From Zhengitettix transpicula (taxonomy: Eukaryota; Arthropoda; Insecta; Orthoptera; Tetrigidae): DNA of 64,000 bases. A program made the position numbers and the translations under genes. Numbering within the stretch: the stretch's first letter is position 1; the number at the start of each line of letters is the position of its first letter. Positions 23,139-35,079 of the stretch are shown here, in pieces. The notes beneath the pieces are model-generated. The model did not search any database, had not been told where the DNA came from, and saw only the letters and a list, made by a program, of their open reading frames with translations. The stretch is from contig CM073591.1 of NCBI GenBank assembly GCA_037074705.1, forward strand, positions 10,491,087-10,555,086, in the 5' to 3' direction.

Positions 23139-23305
23139 ACATGGATGAAGTTTTCTCGGGATTCCAACCGGGTAACGTCACTTCACCTGAAGAAGATGGC
23201 GGTGCAAGCCATCGAAACGTTGTGATTACAAAACTACGCTACCTGGCTGGAATCCCGAGAAAACTTCATCCAGCAACTACACCGGGAAAAACCTACGTTC
23301 CTTAC
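23139..23305. repeat. Foldback element, family I
   Basis: GGATGAAGTTTTCTCGGGAT on the left is exactly complementary to ATCCCGAGAAAACTTCATCC on the right. The centre has GAAGAAGATGGCGGTGC and CATCGAAACGTTGTG. The tail is CACCGGGAAAAACCT. The 78-codon frame across it is an artefact. Confidence 0.85.
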
Positions 23306-24713
23306 AAAACATACATTATTATTGGTATAAAACACTAGAGGAAATGTGACTAGATCAAATTATAAATAACACATGTAGATGGGAAGAGAGACAGCAATGC
23401 CGACTTACCTGAAACAATAGTTGGTCCATTCTGGCTGAGGTGAGAGAATGTTCCAATTTTTCGTTCATCAGGAAGGAAGGTCTGAACTGCGTGCCAGTCG
23501 AAATATAGAAAATGAGTTTCGAACTATGATGAATGTTGTATATTAATATTTGAAATGTCTTAAAATTGTTTTTCTTCAATTATCAAGTTGTACAGAATAG
23601 ATTAAATAATTGTGTAATGATTTTTTAAGTACTTTTAGGGAAGATATTACCATTTCCTTTTAAAAAAAATAGAATTGTTAGTAAATTATTAAATGCTAGT
23701 ACTAAATACTCAAACTTAGATGACAAGGACTTTCAGAACGTAAACCATTACACTACCCAGTTTTAATCAATTATAAGCTATTATTTATAATAGAATATAA
23801 TTGGGATGTGTGTCATGGACCCTGAACAATGTTGAAAAACAGTAATTTTGAAAACTCATGCAGATATTATCAAACATCAAATTATAAGAAACATTAATAT
23901 TTTAGTTAACAATTCTACAATCCCTTTTACTTATATTACTTTCAGATTCCTCGCTTGAAAATATGTTAGATTAAAATACTTTCAATTTAGAGCTTAAATC
24001 TGGTCTACTTATACATCGCAAGCAGATGGCTTGTGTTTGAGGTCAATTTCAATATTTTGTATTTTGACCTGTTATTTGGCTAGTAGGCCAAAATTTAGTT
24101 AGTGGACACAATCATTCACTTCTATGTAGCTTCTGTGAGTGTCTGCAACTTTAAATTTTTATATTCTGGTATGGTAGTATCTTATATTGATCCCTGGTGT
24201 TCCTATCTTGAGATAGCTTGTATCCACCTCCTTATTATTCCTGTAATATTTTGTGTCCTTTTCCTATGACTTGTGTTAGCAAATATATTGCTGTTTATGT
24301 GGATAGGGATTCCGGCCGAATAAATCTCGATAATTCTTATGTCTTAAGCTTGACTCTTAAATGTGTGCTGCTAACAGGAGAAGTCAAAACACACTTTGTT
24401 GTTGTCAGAGTTTTGATATATTGATGACGGATTGTGAATATTTGTATTCAATGTATTGAATTGAATTTATGATTATATTGGTTTTACTCATTCTTACAGA
24501 ACAAAACATATTAATATAAAGTTTATTGGTAAGCAATGTTTATATGATAAAAAAAAGTAAAAAAAGCTGACTTGCCGTTTAAATTATTTGATATGATTTG
24601 GAATTAGTTGATCACTTTTCAGACGAGGCCACTTTCACAATATTTTTCGTGTCCATAATATTTGAACTTCTTGCTGTGTTCTTCAGGTACGTAATTTACG
24701 CATATTGTTTTAG

Positions 24714-24997
24714 GTGGTCCTCAATATGTGGAAAGTTGTCGAGGTAAGAAGAAGCTGTTGTATGATGGATACATGTATCACTTGCATAGTGATTTTGGAC
24801 TTAAGAAATATTGGAGGTGTACCGAATATAGAAAAGGCTGTTTAGCACGTTGCACTATGCATGAAGACACCGTAATCTGCAAAAAGATACTTCATAATCA
24901 TGGGCGGCCTGAACCGTTTCATTTGAGACAGAGTGGACCAAGTATTGTCATGAATCGGGAGGCTCTTTTTGGAATGAAAATGACAAATTATGCTTGA
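24714..24997 (+). CDS. mod(mdg4): mod(mdg4) alternative terminal exon A (FLYWCH)
   Basis: Phase-1 acceptor TTGTTTTAG|GTGG completes the Gly codon left by exon 5. It encodes 94 isoform-specific residues (364-residue isoform). A single FLYWCH zinc finger reads KKLLYDGYMYHL..., then KKYWRCTEYRKGCLARC..., ending ILHNHG. The Cys residues and the HNH pair are the expected zinc ligands; YWRC and KGC.A are diagnostic. In Drosophila Mod(mdg4), such C-termini give each isoform its own partner or target (for example binding Su(Hw)). A 25-residue tail follows, with stop at 24995. AATAAA at 25009 and 25151 could serve as polyadenylation signals. Confidence 0.92.
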
Positions 24998-27717
24998 TTA
25001 TATTAAAAAATAAACTAATGAAACCCGTGGAATCATTCTTTATCCAAGATATAGATTGACAACTGTTGCTCTTTATTCAGTAATTTATATTTTAATTGAA
25101 TTTATGAATCAATGTCCATATACTGTATGAGATTTTGCTTTTGAGAATCTAATAAAAGCACTTTTTTGCCCTACCAATACAGGATTTACAAAGATATTTT
25201 GCAGCTTGTATGAACCATTTTTCTCCTTTCATGTTACCCAAAATTTGAAGGAAACTATGAAGAATTTATGGAAAGAACATTTTTATTTTGTGGATGTTGT
25301 GCTTGTCACTGTTTATATTAAACATTTATGTAACTCCAGTAAGACAAATTGGTTGTGTACAATAATTTACCTTTGGGAACATTTATATTGACATTGGTTT
25401 GGTTCAAAGAAACTAATAAGGAAATTTATGTGTTGAGACCAACCAAATTGCATAAAGTTGAAGTTTGACTAACCAGTTAAAACACAGTTTTGGTTCAGGG
25501 ATCAGTGGCAGAAGTTTTAGTCAATGCATGTCATTCCAACATTGCCATAGTAGTTTCTGAATATATTTAATTTTTCTTATGCCAATAATTTTCAGGTAAC
25601 TCGTTTCTGACTGACTTAGGTTAATTTCGTTACTTATTTTCCATTATTTGAACGTTATAAATTAGATTCTCCTTGTTCCATTTTACATCTGCATATTTTT
25701 CAATTTTGGGATCCCGGTACAGGTTGAGACTCTCAGAGATTCATTTTCTGTTAAAGGCAATAGATATTTACCCACATGCAAAAACCACCAGGTATCTGTT
25801 TGGAATGTGAATATTTTTCAACCAATTAATTATTTTTAGCTGAACTTATTTAATTGAAAATAATTTATTCAATATCTTATGTACAAATTTCCAATCTTTG
25901 CAACTTCTTCAAAGTCTTTTGAGTATTTATGAGACCAATATTAGGAGCAGCTCAAATATGGACATTTGTGTGGAAAGATATTTAAATATTATCAGATATA
26001 TGATTTTGATAAATGTGTGTCAGATACAGTTTCTGGGCAGCGTGCTTCTGTGAGAGTTCAAATTTCTGTGTAATTCAGTACAAGTTCCAGGATTCAATTT
26101 TTAGCATCCATAATTTATATAGGCGTGCTTCGAATGAATGAAGAAACCTGTATAACCATGAATCAAGTTGAATTCAACGAGCTTCCAAAGAAACATATGT
26201 AGAACTGTATGAGGCCTGGAAGGAGAAGGACTGTCCATATTGATGATTTCAAAGAAAGAAGAAAAAATTGGTTTTTAAAACATTAAAGAAAGGGAAGAAA
26301 TTAATTAGAAAACTAAGTATTCAAAACAAGTCATTAGAACTGATATAAGACGGAATACAAAACTACCAATTTGAATACGGTTTTTTTCTGATTCATGATT
26401 AATAACTTCTACTACTTCAAGAGCAGATTTGAGCTCGAGTTTTGACTCGATTCATAGACAAATGGCGTTCTTTGTATTGTGTGTTATATCAACATGTGGC
26501 AATTTTCAACGTTCTAAAGAATTTGAATTTTATGAGAAAACCAAAGTAAAAGAATTGAAATATATTTACATGTAATGGTGCTTGTTGTTATAAATTTCAT
26601 TCTAAATTAGAGCATTGGTTTTTCAACACACATTATGCCGTTCTGCCTCTGTGATTAGATTTTCCCAATTGCCTTTGTTTGCCATTTGTTCTTGAAGAAA
26701 TTGGAAATTTGGTTATTTCAAAAGAATTAGATAAAGTGGTCATTTAAAATAATTATTATTTATTCTGTTTTATCAAGGTAAGTCTAGCGATGAATTATTG
26801 TGTCCAATTGTCATGCATGTATTTATGGAATTTAAGAACAAGTACTTTGAATTTCAGGATGTGCTGTTTCTTAGATAATTGCATGCAAGAGCTGAATTTT
26901 CAGATTTTCTTTTATATACATCAACGTCATTGTTTGTATTCTATAAATGTAATGTGGAATCTCTTGTCTCGTTACTGCACATTTTCTCTGTACCTTCTGT
27001 TCTTCATGCATATACAAGTAGTGCTTCCATTATTTATAACTGTTTCTCACCTTAAAATTCTGATGACTCTGTTTTATTGTTACATAGTCATCTAATTCAG
27101 GGTATCTTCTGTCACGACTTGTTATATTTAACCCTTCTTCCATTTCTGTGGTACCTGCATTTAGCGTATGCTTAATCTGATACCTGACAATTTCTTTCTA
27201 AAAGAGTAACCTGTGTGTCGTCATTTCTTCGTACTTGATGTTTCCTGGTATTTCAATATTTGTGCTAATATAAAGTTATTTCTTGTCCTATCTGGTTGGA
27301 TTTCTGTTATCACAATTTGGTTCTAAAATAAGTTAATGAAACTGGTCCAGTTTGAGGACTTAATATTCATCTCATACAATTGAAAATACCAAGATGGGAT
27401 GGGAAGCTGCTTTAGTCAAGATTGTTTGAAGTGACGTGATTTTTTTTCCAGGGTAGGGGTTGATTGCTAACAAACAACCTTCAAATACGTGTATCTTGCA
27501 ATATAAATTTTGAAATTATTCTTATTCTGCTTGAGCTGTTAAGTATGAGAGAATTAATAGAGGAATAAGTTTAAAAACTTTTATTTTTAACTGAAGAATA
27601 ACAGGTTCAGTTGTCACAAAAATAGAGCAGTAAGGAACCAATCTTTATTTTAAATATTTATATTTTATTATTATTATCTGTTGATTTAAAATTCATGATA
27701 AATGTTGAATAATAAAT
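24998..27717 (+). other. Spacer between alternative exons A and B
   Basis: AT-rich; no exon recognised. 26790-27095 is an open frame of hydrophobic, Cys/Leu/Phe-rich composition typical of AT-rich noncoding DNA. Confidence 0.5.
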
Positions 27718-27893
27718 GGGTCTCAGGTTCCAACCCGGGTGGTTGTTTGAAAACATAAAACACTTATATAGCTAGCTCCACCATTGTCATCAGGCATGAT
27801 GAAGACGGTGAAGTCAGCTGTCAAGAAAGTGTGGTTTTCTTAAATGCCTTACCAGGTTGAAACCACAAATTCATTGGGAAAGCCTTCATTCTC
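27718..27893. repeat. Foldback element, family I
   Basis: Left arm CTCAGGTTCCAACCCGGGTG is answered by TACCAGGTTGAAACCAC. The centre has ATCAGGCATGATGAAGACGG. The tail GGGAAAGCCTTCATTCTCT is shared with the copy at 57599-57794. It ends about 20 bp before exon B. Confidence 0.7.
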
Positions 27894-27915
27894 TAATGAT
27901 AAATGTTATTTGTAG

Positions 27916-28151
27916 GTCTCTTTACATATATGGCAACAAGTCGAGGTGGAAAGCAGCTGCTGTATAATGGATTTTTGTACTATTTTCAAAGAGGGTCTGA
28001 AAGTCGACGAAAATACTGGAGATGTGTTGATTACACGATGAAGCAGTGCCCTGGTCGATGTGTTATGCAAAATGATTTTATTATCTGTAAAACAACACCA
28101 CACAATCATCAACAGCATATAAAAGAAGGAAAATATGTTAAGCCTTGCTGA
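27916..28151 (+). CDS. mod(mdg4): mod(mdg4) alternative terminal exon B (FLYWCH)
   Basis: Phase-1 acceptor TTATTTGTAG|GTCTC. Encodes 78 specific residues (348-residue isoform): GKQLLYNGFLYYFQRG, then RRKYWRCVDYTMKQCPGRC and PHNHQQH, one FLYWCH finger. The spacer between YWRC and the second Cys is one residue longer than in exon A (TMKQC versus RKGC). Stop at 28149. The overlapping minus-strand frame 27906-28118 is a shadow. The exon lies immediately downstream of a foldback element. Confidence 0.9.
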
Positions 28152-29646
28152 AAATGAGAAAAGGTGGATGATAAACTAAAAATGACGTAGATAGTGTGCT
28201 GAAATGAAAATAGTCAGTCGAGTAGTGTAATGTGTGTGTGTAACTCACAAAAGACACACTGCAATTTTAAAACTGTGTGTTATTAATGCATAATTGAATA
28301 TTGTATAAAACATTAAATGTTTTATTGATGTAATTGTGTTTTGATAATTAATACAACCTTTGGTTAAAAGTTTTTTTTAAATTGTTCATGTAACAATAAC
28401 AAACTCTATAACTGAAAATATAAACAATTCAAAACTATTGCTCCACAAATGCTCATTTCCTTTGCTGTTGATCCTGAAAAATTTCAGCCAGTTATGTGAT
28501 GAATAATACAAAACAAATTTTCCTTACATTTTATTTTATCTAGATGGTTAAATAAAAGTGTGATCGTGTGTTGCTGGCTTTTCTTTAAATTGAGTGCTCC
28601 TGTGTTTGGTAGGAAGGAGCATATAAAATTTTTCAGAGTACTGCCTTGTCGCCTTCAATATATATTTTGAGGTTGAAAGAAATCAGGAGAGATAAAATTT
28701 GAGATTCAAAATTTTTGGAGGTCTTGTCCCCTTCTGTGCTGGCTTGTTGACTTTGCAGTGTGTTTTAATTATGTTTTTATTCTTCAAAGGAAGGGGAGTG
28801 ACGACCTCAAAAATTCAATAAATCTCTACCCAATATAGGCACGATTGAGGTATGCCGCAACAACCTGTTTCTCTTTCCTTTCCTTCATATTTATAAATTA
28901 CAGTCATGATGTTCATTTAATATATTTATTAGAAAATTCAGGGACTTTTTGAGAACTCCGAAATTTAGTAAAAGTTCTCTCCTCGTGGAACCCCTCCTTT
29001 TTTGTATAAGTTTTGGTAAGTCAGTATATCATTCCTTTTTTTTTTCTATCCCAATTAATTTATGCCATCATCATAATTCCCATATTATCTTTTAATGTAA
29101 TTGTATTAAAATTTAATTACCTGCGGAAAGTGATAGAGGAAGTTTATTGAAACACTCAAATCGTATAAACTGATATTTTATCCTTTTCATTACCAAAATT
29201 CTATTCTCGTTGCATTCTGTGTGTTAAATACATTACATTTAATATTTTAAAGCACAACCTGTTTGCTTGCTTTCTTGTATAAATATTGATCAGTAGCTGT
29301 CAAATAGTTTTAAATTGCTTCTTTAGATGACCTTCCTCCCAAAAGTGGTTTGTGTGTGTGCGAGTTTAATGTAAAATGTTTACCTCAAGCAGTGAAATGG
29401 TCTTAAATGTTCTAGGAAATGAAAGTTTGTTGGACTAGGAGTCATGGCCAAGGTAAACTACTGTTCTAATACTTGGAAAATAAATAAATTGTCAACACAC
29501 TCAAATTAACCAAATAGGTGAGGATTAAATTTGTTCTGATTAAATTAGATGTATGTGAGATCAAAAACTGCTCTTAAAATTTGACAATTTTGTGTGTGTG
29601 TGAAACTGTGCTATACATTGAATGTAGCCTTCCTTGGTGTACAGAA
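28152..29646 (+). other. Spacer between alternative exons B and C
   Basis: AT-rich. AATAAA at 28551 is a candidate polyadenylation signal for exon B. No exon recognised on either strand. Confidence 0.5.
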
Positions 29647-29790
29647 TGAATAAAGTCTTCTCGGGCTTCTAACCAAGTAAACAATTGTGTTCACGACGTT
29701 TCGTTGACTTTTTCTGCCATCTTCTTCTAGCCTTTGAAAACGCCCTGAATACAATTGTTTACTCGATTAGAAGCCCGAGAAGACTTTATT
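29647..29790. repeat. Foldback element, family I
   Basis: GAATAAAGTCTTCTCGGGCT pairs perfectly with AGCCCGAGAAGACTTTATTC. CAAGTAAACAATTGT pairs with ACAATTGTTTACTCG. GACGTTTCGTTGAC sits in the middle. Confidence 0.85.
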
Positions 29791-30179
29791 CAGTGTTTCG
29801 TACATTTGATGAGACAGTTCAAGTATAAATAATCTGAAAATACATTTGCTGAATCAAGGACTTGATAAGTTGTGTAGGTGCTTGACATCATAGCAGTCGG
29901 CTGTAACTTCCACTAATGATGTTTCTAATAATGGTCTGATGTTTAAATTTTTGTGATTGATTGCAAAGGTTATTTCCTCGGTCTGTTTGGAAGATGTGAA
30001 TTAGTGAAACTGCTGATTCAGATATGAACTTGATAACCAGAAAAGTCTGTGTGTATCTTTACGAGTGAGGCTTTTAGTCTAGGTCTTTGGAACTTTGTTG
30101 TTGAGCTTACAATTATGAATGATTATTAAAACTTGTTTTTACCATTGAAAATAAATATAATGGGAACTTATTTTTGCCT

Positions 30180-30308
30180 TTTTTGGGGTCCTGCCTTGAC
30201 GAGAGTTTCCTCTCACGCACACAAACATCCATGCCATCACCAGGATTTGAACCCGGGACCTCTGTGATGCAAGGCAGTCATGCTGGCGCCTCCACCACAG
30301 GAGGTCGG
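30180..30308 (-). mobile_element. tRNA-derived SINE fragment (family b)
   Basis: On the minus strand it contains GAGGTCCCGGGTTCAAATCC (pol III B-box GGTTCAAATCC) preceded by a tRNA-like arm. GTGATGGCATGG and a body beginning GTTTGTGTGCGTGAGAGG follow. Relatives with the same tRNA-like head are at 41775-41869, 44676-44766 and probably 35365-35602. Confidence 0.65.
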
Positions 30309-30672
30309 CAAAAAAATATTCTCTGTGAACTGAATAAAGAGTTTTGTCATTAGCGAAATATAACCACCTGGAATTGAATATTTATTTTATCTTATACATT
30401 TTCGGTCTACTTTAAAACAATTATTTTGGTTTTTTGATAGTACTAAAGGTTGTTTCTTGACAGTTTTATTTTTATAAAATTTTTGTTAGATATCTTTAAT
30501 ACTAAACAATTTGTGTGGCAATTAATTTCAAAGTGCAAGATAGTACCCAAAATGTGTGTAGTGGCCCTACAAATTGCTTTCAGCGCTGAAATCTTTGCTT
30601 TCAATAAGCAGATATAGAACATGTGAATTTGCCTTCACTTAATATCAAATTTATTCAGTATATTGTTTATAG

Positions 30673-30887
30673 GTTTCCCGAGTTTCATCAAAAGCATCCA
30701 AGGCACAAATAAGCTATTATTTAATGGATACAAATATTATTTGAACAAAAATAGAACACACAACCAATACTGGAGATGTGTCAATTATTCAAAAGGCTGC
30801 AACGGTACCTGTGTTGTTAGAAATGATTCCATTAATCCACCCAAAGTAACTAAACACAACCACGGACAAGATTTGATGGAATTATAA
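30673..30887 (+). CDS. mod(mdg4): mod(mdg4) alternative terminal exon C (FLYWCH)
   Basis: Phase-1 acceptor ATTGTTTATAG|GTTTC. Encodes 71 specific residues (341-residue isoform). One FLYWCH finger: TNKLLFNGYKYYLNKN, NQYWRCVNYSKGCNGTC, then VTKHNHG. The usual small residue after KGC is Asn-Gly here, and NPP lies in the strand before the HNH ligands. The tail after HNHG is only 8 residues. Stop at 30885; AATAAA at 30970 and 30991. Confidence 0.9.
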
Positions 30888-31597
30888 GTCAAAAACAGGT
30901 ATGCTGTAAACAAAAAATCAGAAATTTCTGTAAGACAATGTTTCCCCATATTCCATACTTAATTACAGAAATAAATATTTCATTGGTGTCAATAAAAGTT
31001 AAAAAAAAATTGATTGATGTATTAACTTATTATTAAATTGGATATGTTGTATGCCATATACATGACAATGATGTGGGCAAATAGTGTTTTCTAATGATCA
31101 AATAATGAGATGCATATTCTGCTTTACATGAAAGGTGGAGAGAGTAGACAACAGATAGAAATTGTTGGGATTTGTTCTGCTGCTTCACCAGTTACTAGAT
31201 CCGCACTGTTTTAACTGCCCGAGTGAAGGGAGTCAATTGAAGGTCAAGGCAAATGTACAAACTATTATACTCCAACAACCACCACATGATCTTCCTCCAC
31301 AGAAATAATTTTAAAACACTCTGTGGAATCAATCTTCTGGACCCACAAATCTGCTGACGCATGGTTAATATCAGCCTCAACTTAGAAGATATTTAGTACC
31401 GTTATTTGTCTGGACTGTCGGGACATGACACAATTTAAATTCAGCATCATAGTAACTGTGGATGAATCGATTGAAAAAATTTGATCGAGTTTGACGGCAC
31501 GAGCTGCAACCAAAAACTGTTTCTTATAATTTCAAAAAGTGGTGTGGTTATATCTAAGAGCTGTCCTGAATTGAGCAAATTTATCATATCACTTTGC
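30888..31597 (+). other. Spacer after exon C
   Basis: AT-rich, with no exon recognised. The minus-strand frame 31195-31380 has no domain. Confidence 0.45.
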
Positions 31598-31925
31598 TAG
31601 TTGGAAGTTGAAATAAACCTATTAAGACGGTCACTTGTTTTCATTTCAGTATATTTGTTCAGTATCTTGCGGCTAACTTGCCATAATCGTCCCAGGAAAT
31701 TTAAAATAGAACAATAAACAATTTTGAATGTAATCAACACAGTGTACTTTATAGTAGGTGTTACTAACGATGTGTTGTGGAACACGTGAATAGTTTTTAG
31801 TAACTATGAAGTACACTGTATGGATTATATTCAAAATTGTTCTATTGGCAAGTTAGCCGAAAGAGCCCAAACAAATATATTGAAACTAAAACAAGTGACC
31901 ATCTTATTAGGTTTATTTCAAACAA
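31598..31925. repeat. Foldback element, about 330 bp (third type)
   Basis: GAAATAAACCTATTAAGACG pairs with CATCTTATTAGGTTTATTTC. GGCTAACTTGCC pairs with GGCAAGTTAGCC, and AGAACAATAAACAATTTTGA with TCAAAATTGTTCT. Arms differ by several indels. Confidence 0.75.
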
Positions 31926-32177
31926 TGAACATCTAACGGTCAAGCAACACAATGCATATCATTTTGATTGTGGAATTTTATTGAATGTTACCTTCATTTT
32001 TTTTCCCTGAGTTTCTTATGGTATTCAATTCCTGTATTAATTTTTCAGAGCATAGGATAAAATCTTAACAGTAGTCCCCATCACTCTGTATAATAATATT
32101 CTCAGTCTAGTTTCTGAATCATTTACTCAAATGCTGTGAAAAATTTAGGATGATAAAATGAAAAAAAAATGTCCGAT

Positions 32178-32445
32178 TGAAAATAATGAATAAGAAATAT
32201 AGCCAATTCAGACAAAAAAAGTGATCATATAAATAGCACTCAACGTTTCTGGGATCCTTGTACCTTTCGTCAGGTGTGAAGACGAGCCTATTTGAGTTTT
32301 GACAACTGACAAGTGCAGTTGTGTTGCTCTAGGCTCTTCTTCACACCTGACGAAAGGTACAAGGATCCCAGAAACATTGTGTGGTATTTATATTATCACT
32401 TTTTTTTTGGTCTGAATTGTCAATCTTTCTTATTCATTAATTTAA
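32178..32445. repeat. Foldback element, family II
   Basis: Left GGGATCCTTGTACCTTTCGT pairs with ACGAAAGGTACAAGGATCCC on the right. The outer parts AATAAGAAATATAGCC and GACAAAAAAAGTGAT pair with ATCACTTTTTTTTTGG and TCTTTCTTATT. The centre has TGACAAGTGCAGTTGTGTTG. The same family is seen at 41175-41450, 51330-51650, 55990-56165 and 59235-59460, with single arms at 37350-37485, 46495-46585, 49490-49610, 53868-53985 and 61315-61395. Confidence 0.85.
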
Positions 32446-32807
32446 GATGATAATGAGTTGCCTTCCAAATATCTCGAACTACTTTGTCCCTCTTTGCAGC
32501 CACTATGTCCCTGTATTTGTTTAGTAAAAAAGTTTGTGTTTGGCTTTTCAACAATTGCTCTGTCAAAATTTATGGACGCAATTGCTAGAGGCACCCAAAA
32601 TTGCTCATTATTTCTCTGATGCCTGCTTGTGAATGCTTGTCCTGTTGGCCGGCTTTTTGTGAATAGTGGATATACAATGAGGTATATTGGCATATTAACC
32701 ACATTTATGTTTTGTGAAGTAGTACAGCACGTGCTTAGTTTAAAATTCTTGAGAATTGTAATGCTCAAGGTATTTACTTGACTATATATAATTGTTCTAT
32801 CACTGAA

Positions 32808-33320
32808 GATGAACAGATAAATGGGAAAATTGGGAAGAGAACAGGGTTTTACCAGGGTGCAATGGACCTACTTTGGAAGAAAAAAGTGCCAGAAGGAAGT
32901 AGAAAGGTCCTCCACTCATTGTATTATGAACAGACATTGACATATGCTGCAGGATAACAGCATTTGTAATAATGAGGGAGGAAAGTAAAATCTAAGCAGG
33001 CGAAATAAAGTTCAGGAATGTCAGGGAGAAAGAAGATCAGAAATGAAGAAATCAGAGAAAAAACAGGGTTCACGGAAATACAGGACAAAGATAGAGATTA
33101 GTAAGCTCTATTGGTTTGGACATATGATGGAAATGAAAGAACAGAGAGTTCCAAAGCAAGTATTTTCTGTGGTAGTAAGAGGGAAAAGGTCTGAAAAGAG
33201 AAAACTGAATACAGTGAAGGAAAGCATAGAGAAGAGGGGCAGAAAAGTAGAGGAAAATACAGAATGAAAGCAAGGAATGGTGTAGAGAAAGACAAATGTG
33301 GAAGTCCTTGATTCACAACT
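32808..33320 (+). pseudogene. Decayed LINE reverse transcriptase C-terminus
   Basis: Frame pieces read VPEGSRKVLHSLYYEQTLTY, then (after stops and frameshifts) IREKTGFTEIQDK, then KLYWFGHMMEMKEQRVPKQV and a KR-rich tail. This is the thumb/C-terminal pattern of non-LTR retrotransposon reverse transcriptases (typically LRWLGH..RM...R.PK). No intact frame or catalytic YADD region is present. The minus-strand frames 33070-33466 are its shadow. Confidence 0.75.
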
Positions 33321-33847
33321 CCACCTATGAGACTGGAAATGGGAAATGAACAAGATATACAATTATTTTCAACTGAAAAATCCATGCGTTTCTTTGCTAA
33401 GCACTTGGTTCCTGCCAATGAATACACATTCTCTTGAGGTTTACTAATTTCATAGTTTTTATACAATAGTTGTCCTTTTTAAGTATTTATAGCATGAGTG
33501 ATCTTATCGTTAAATGTTTCTTTACAAAAGGCAGACTTGTTTAAGAAAAATTCATAAAATTATTATGAACCATTCCTGGTTTTCTTATTTATTGAGCTAA
33601 TTGGCTAGCAGCTTCACATTACCACAACTTTTTATTTTAAAATGTTGAAATAGGTTCAGTAGTGAATCATTGTATCTTAACGATTGAGAATACTTATTTT
33701 TTGTTATCAGGTGTTTAACACACATTTTGTTTCTCAATACAAGATATGTATGATGGTTTTACCATATTGTTTGAAGTTGTGCCAGTTTTCTCCAACTGTT
33801 TTCAATGAAAAATGATAATTTGTAAATTAATCCCAGTGAATAAGCTA

Positions 33848-33991
33848 CTGGAACTGTTCTTGGGTTTCCAACCGGGTGGTGTTTACTAAGCACGACATTT
33901 TGTCGACTAGCACCGTCAACAACAGTGCTAGTCAACGAAACGTGATGCTTGGTAAACACCACCCGGTGTTGGAAACCCGAGAACATTTCCA
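33848..33991. repeat. Foldback element, family I
   Basis: GTTCTTGGGTTTCCAACCGG pairs with GTTGGAAACCCGAGAAC, and GGTGTTTACTAAGCACGAC with GTGATGCTTGGTAAACACC. The centre TCGACTAGCACCGTC..GTGCTAGTCAACGAAACG is also palindromic. Confidence 0.85.
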
Positions 33992-34519
33992 CCAATTTTC
34001 AAATTATTTGAATTAATGAGTAGTTTGTCCAATATATATTTATAAATAGTAATTTTAATTGATGATATTTGATTCACCATTGATACATAAACTGTACCGG
34101 CAATTTTCAAATTATTTGAATTAAAATATTAATTGATGATATTTGATGCACAAACACAGCAACGTATTTATACTCTTTATAGCTGCCCTTTTCTTTTAAA
34201 ATTTATTTTTGTGAAAGACATGAGAGTTATTTTCGTGGAAATTGTTATTTAAATTTTTGTTATGTTTGATTAGTCAATCTTAATAGCTGCTCATATTAAT
34301 AACGTAAATATTTTCTACAAGACTGTAAAACATTGTTATTGCCAGTATTACAGTTTAATAATTTCAAAGGAAAGACAATTGATGTTATATTTTTGTATAT
34401 TAGGTTTTGATATGTTTTTTTTCCTCTTTCTAGTATTAATTAATGTTATTTTACAACTGTCATACATCACTTTGAATTTTATTTTTACTCAATTTACATT
34501 ACCAGTTGCCGTTTTCTAG

Positions 34520-34725
34520 GTGATCTTCATAATGTCGGAACTAAAGTACTGAAGAAACTTCTATTTTTTAAAGGATATATGTACCACTTACAACTCATTA
34601 AAGGTTCAAAGAAATATTGGCAGTGCTGCTCCGTTAAGAAAGGCTGCCCTGCTCGTTGTTTCATGAAAAAGGAAATAATAGTAGGTCATACCAATAATCA
34701 CAATCACGCTGTGATTGATTTCTAG
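34520..34725 (+). CDS. mod(mdg4): mod(mdg4) alternative terminal exon D (FLYWCH)
   Basis: Phase-1 acceptor CGTTTTCTAG|GTGATC. Encodes 68 specific residues, the shortest terminus (338-residue isoform). One FLYWCH finger: LKKLLFFKGYMYHLQL, SKKYWQCCSVKKGCPARC, then NNHNHAVIDF and TAG at 34723. WRC is changed to WQCC, leaving an extra Cys next to a presumed ligand. It has no internal start codon of its own and can be read only as a spliced exon. AATAAA at 34846. It shares LLxxxGYMYHL and KKYW with exon A, suggesting close kinship. Confidence 0.9.
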
Positions 34726-35079
34726 ACCAGCAGAGCGACTACCATTACAATAATAACATTCTATTATTATTATTATTTTATTGGCAACAACAAATTGCTT
34801 TTCAGATTTTGTGTTCAAAATTATTTACACACGTAAATTTGTATAAATAAATATTGTACTTCATGATAGAAACTTTTTCATGAAAAATAAATTGAAATTA
34901 AATTATAGAAACTAATGCACTTATTGCCCTATTATTTGCACTCTCATGAAATTAACCTCTGCAATCAATAAGTTTTGCTTTTCCTGTGTTGTATTTATTT
35001 ATACACTAGCGAGGTACTCAACATTGTCTGGGTATTTATTTATATAAACCCAAAAATGTATGTAATTCCACATTCTTGT
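34726..35079 (+). other. Spacer after exon D (3' UTR candidate)
   Basis: Includes the AATAAA at 34846, an ATTATT run and AT-rich sequence; nothing else is seen. Confidence 0.45.

Larger units (their letters stand above)
19215..24713 (+). other. mod(mdg4) intron between common and first alternative exon
   Basis: This 5.5-kb intron starts with GTAGGT. It contains a foldback at 19368-19687 and a family I foldback at 23139-23305. The remainder is AT-rich with no convincing exon on either strand; the short frames at 20739-22205 and 24218-24424 show no FLYWCH or C2H2 pattern. Confidence 0.6.

Noticed and set aside
33070..33466. Minus-strand Phe/Ser/Leu-rich frames up to 122 codons
   Set aside because: Antisense of the purine-rich LINE remnant.
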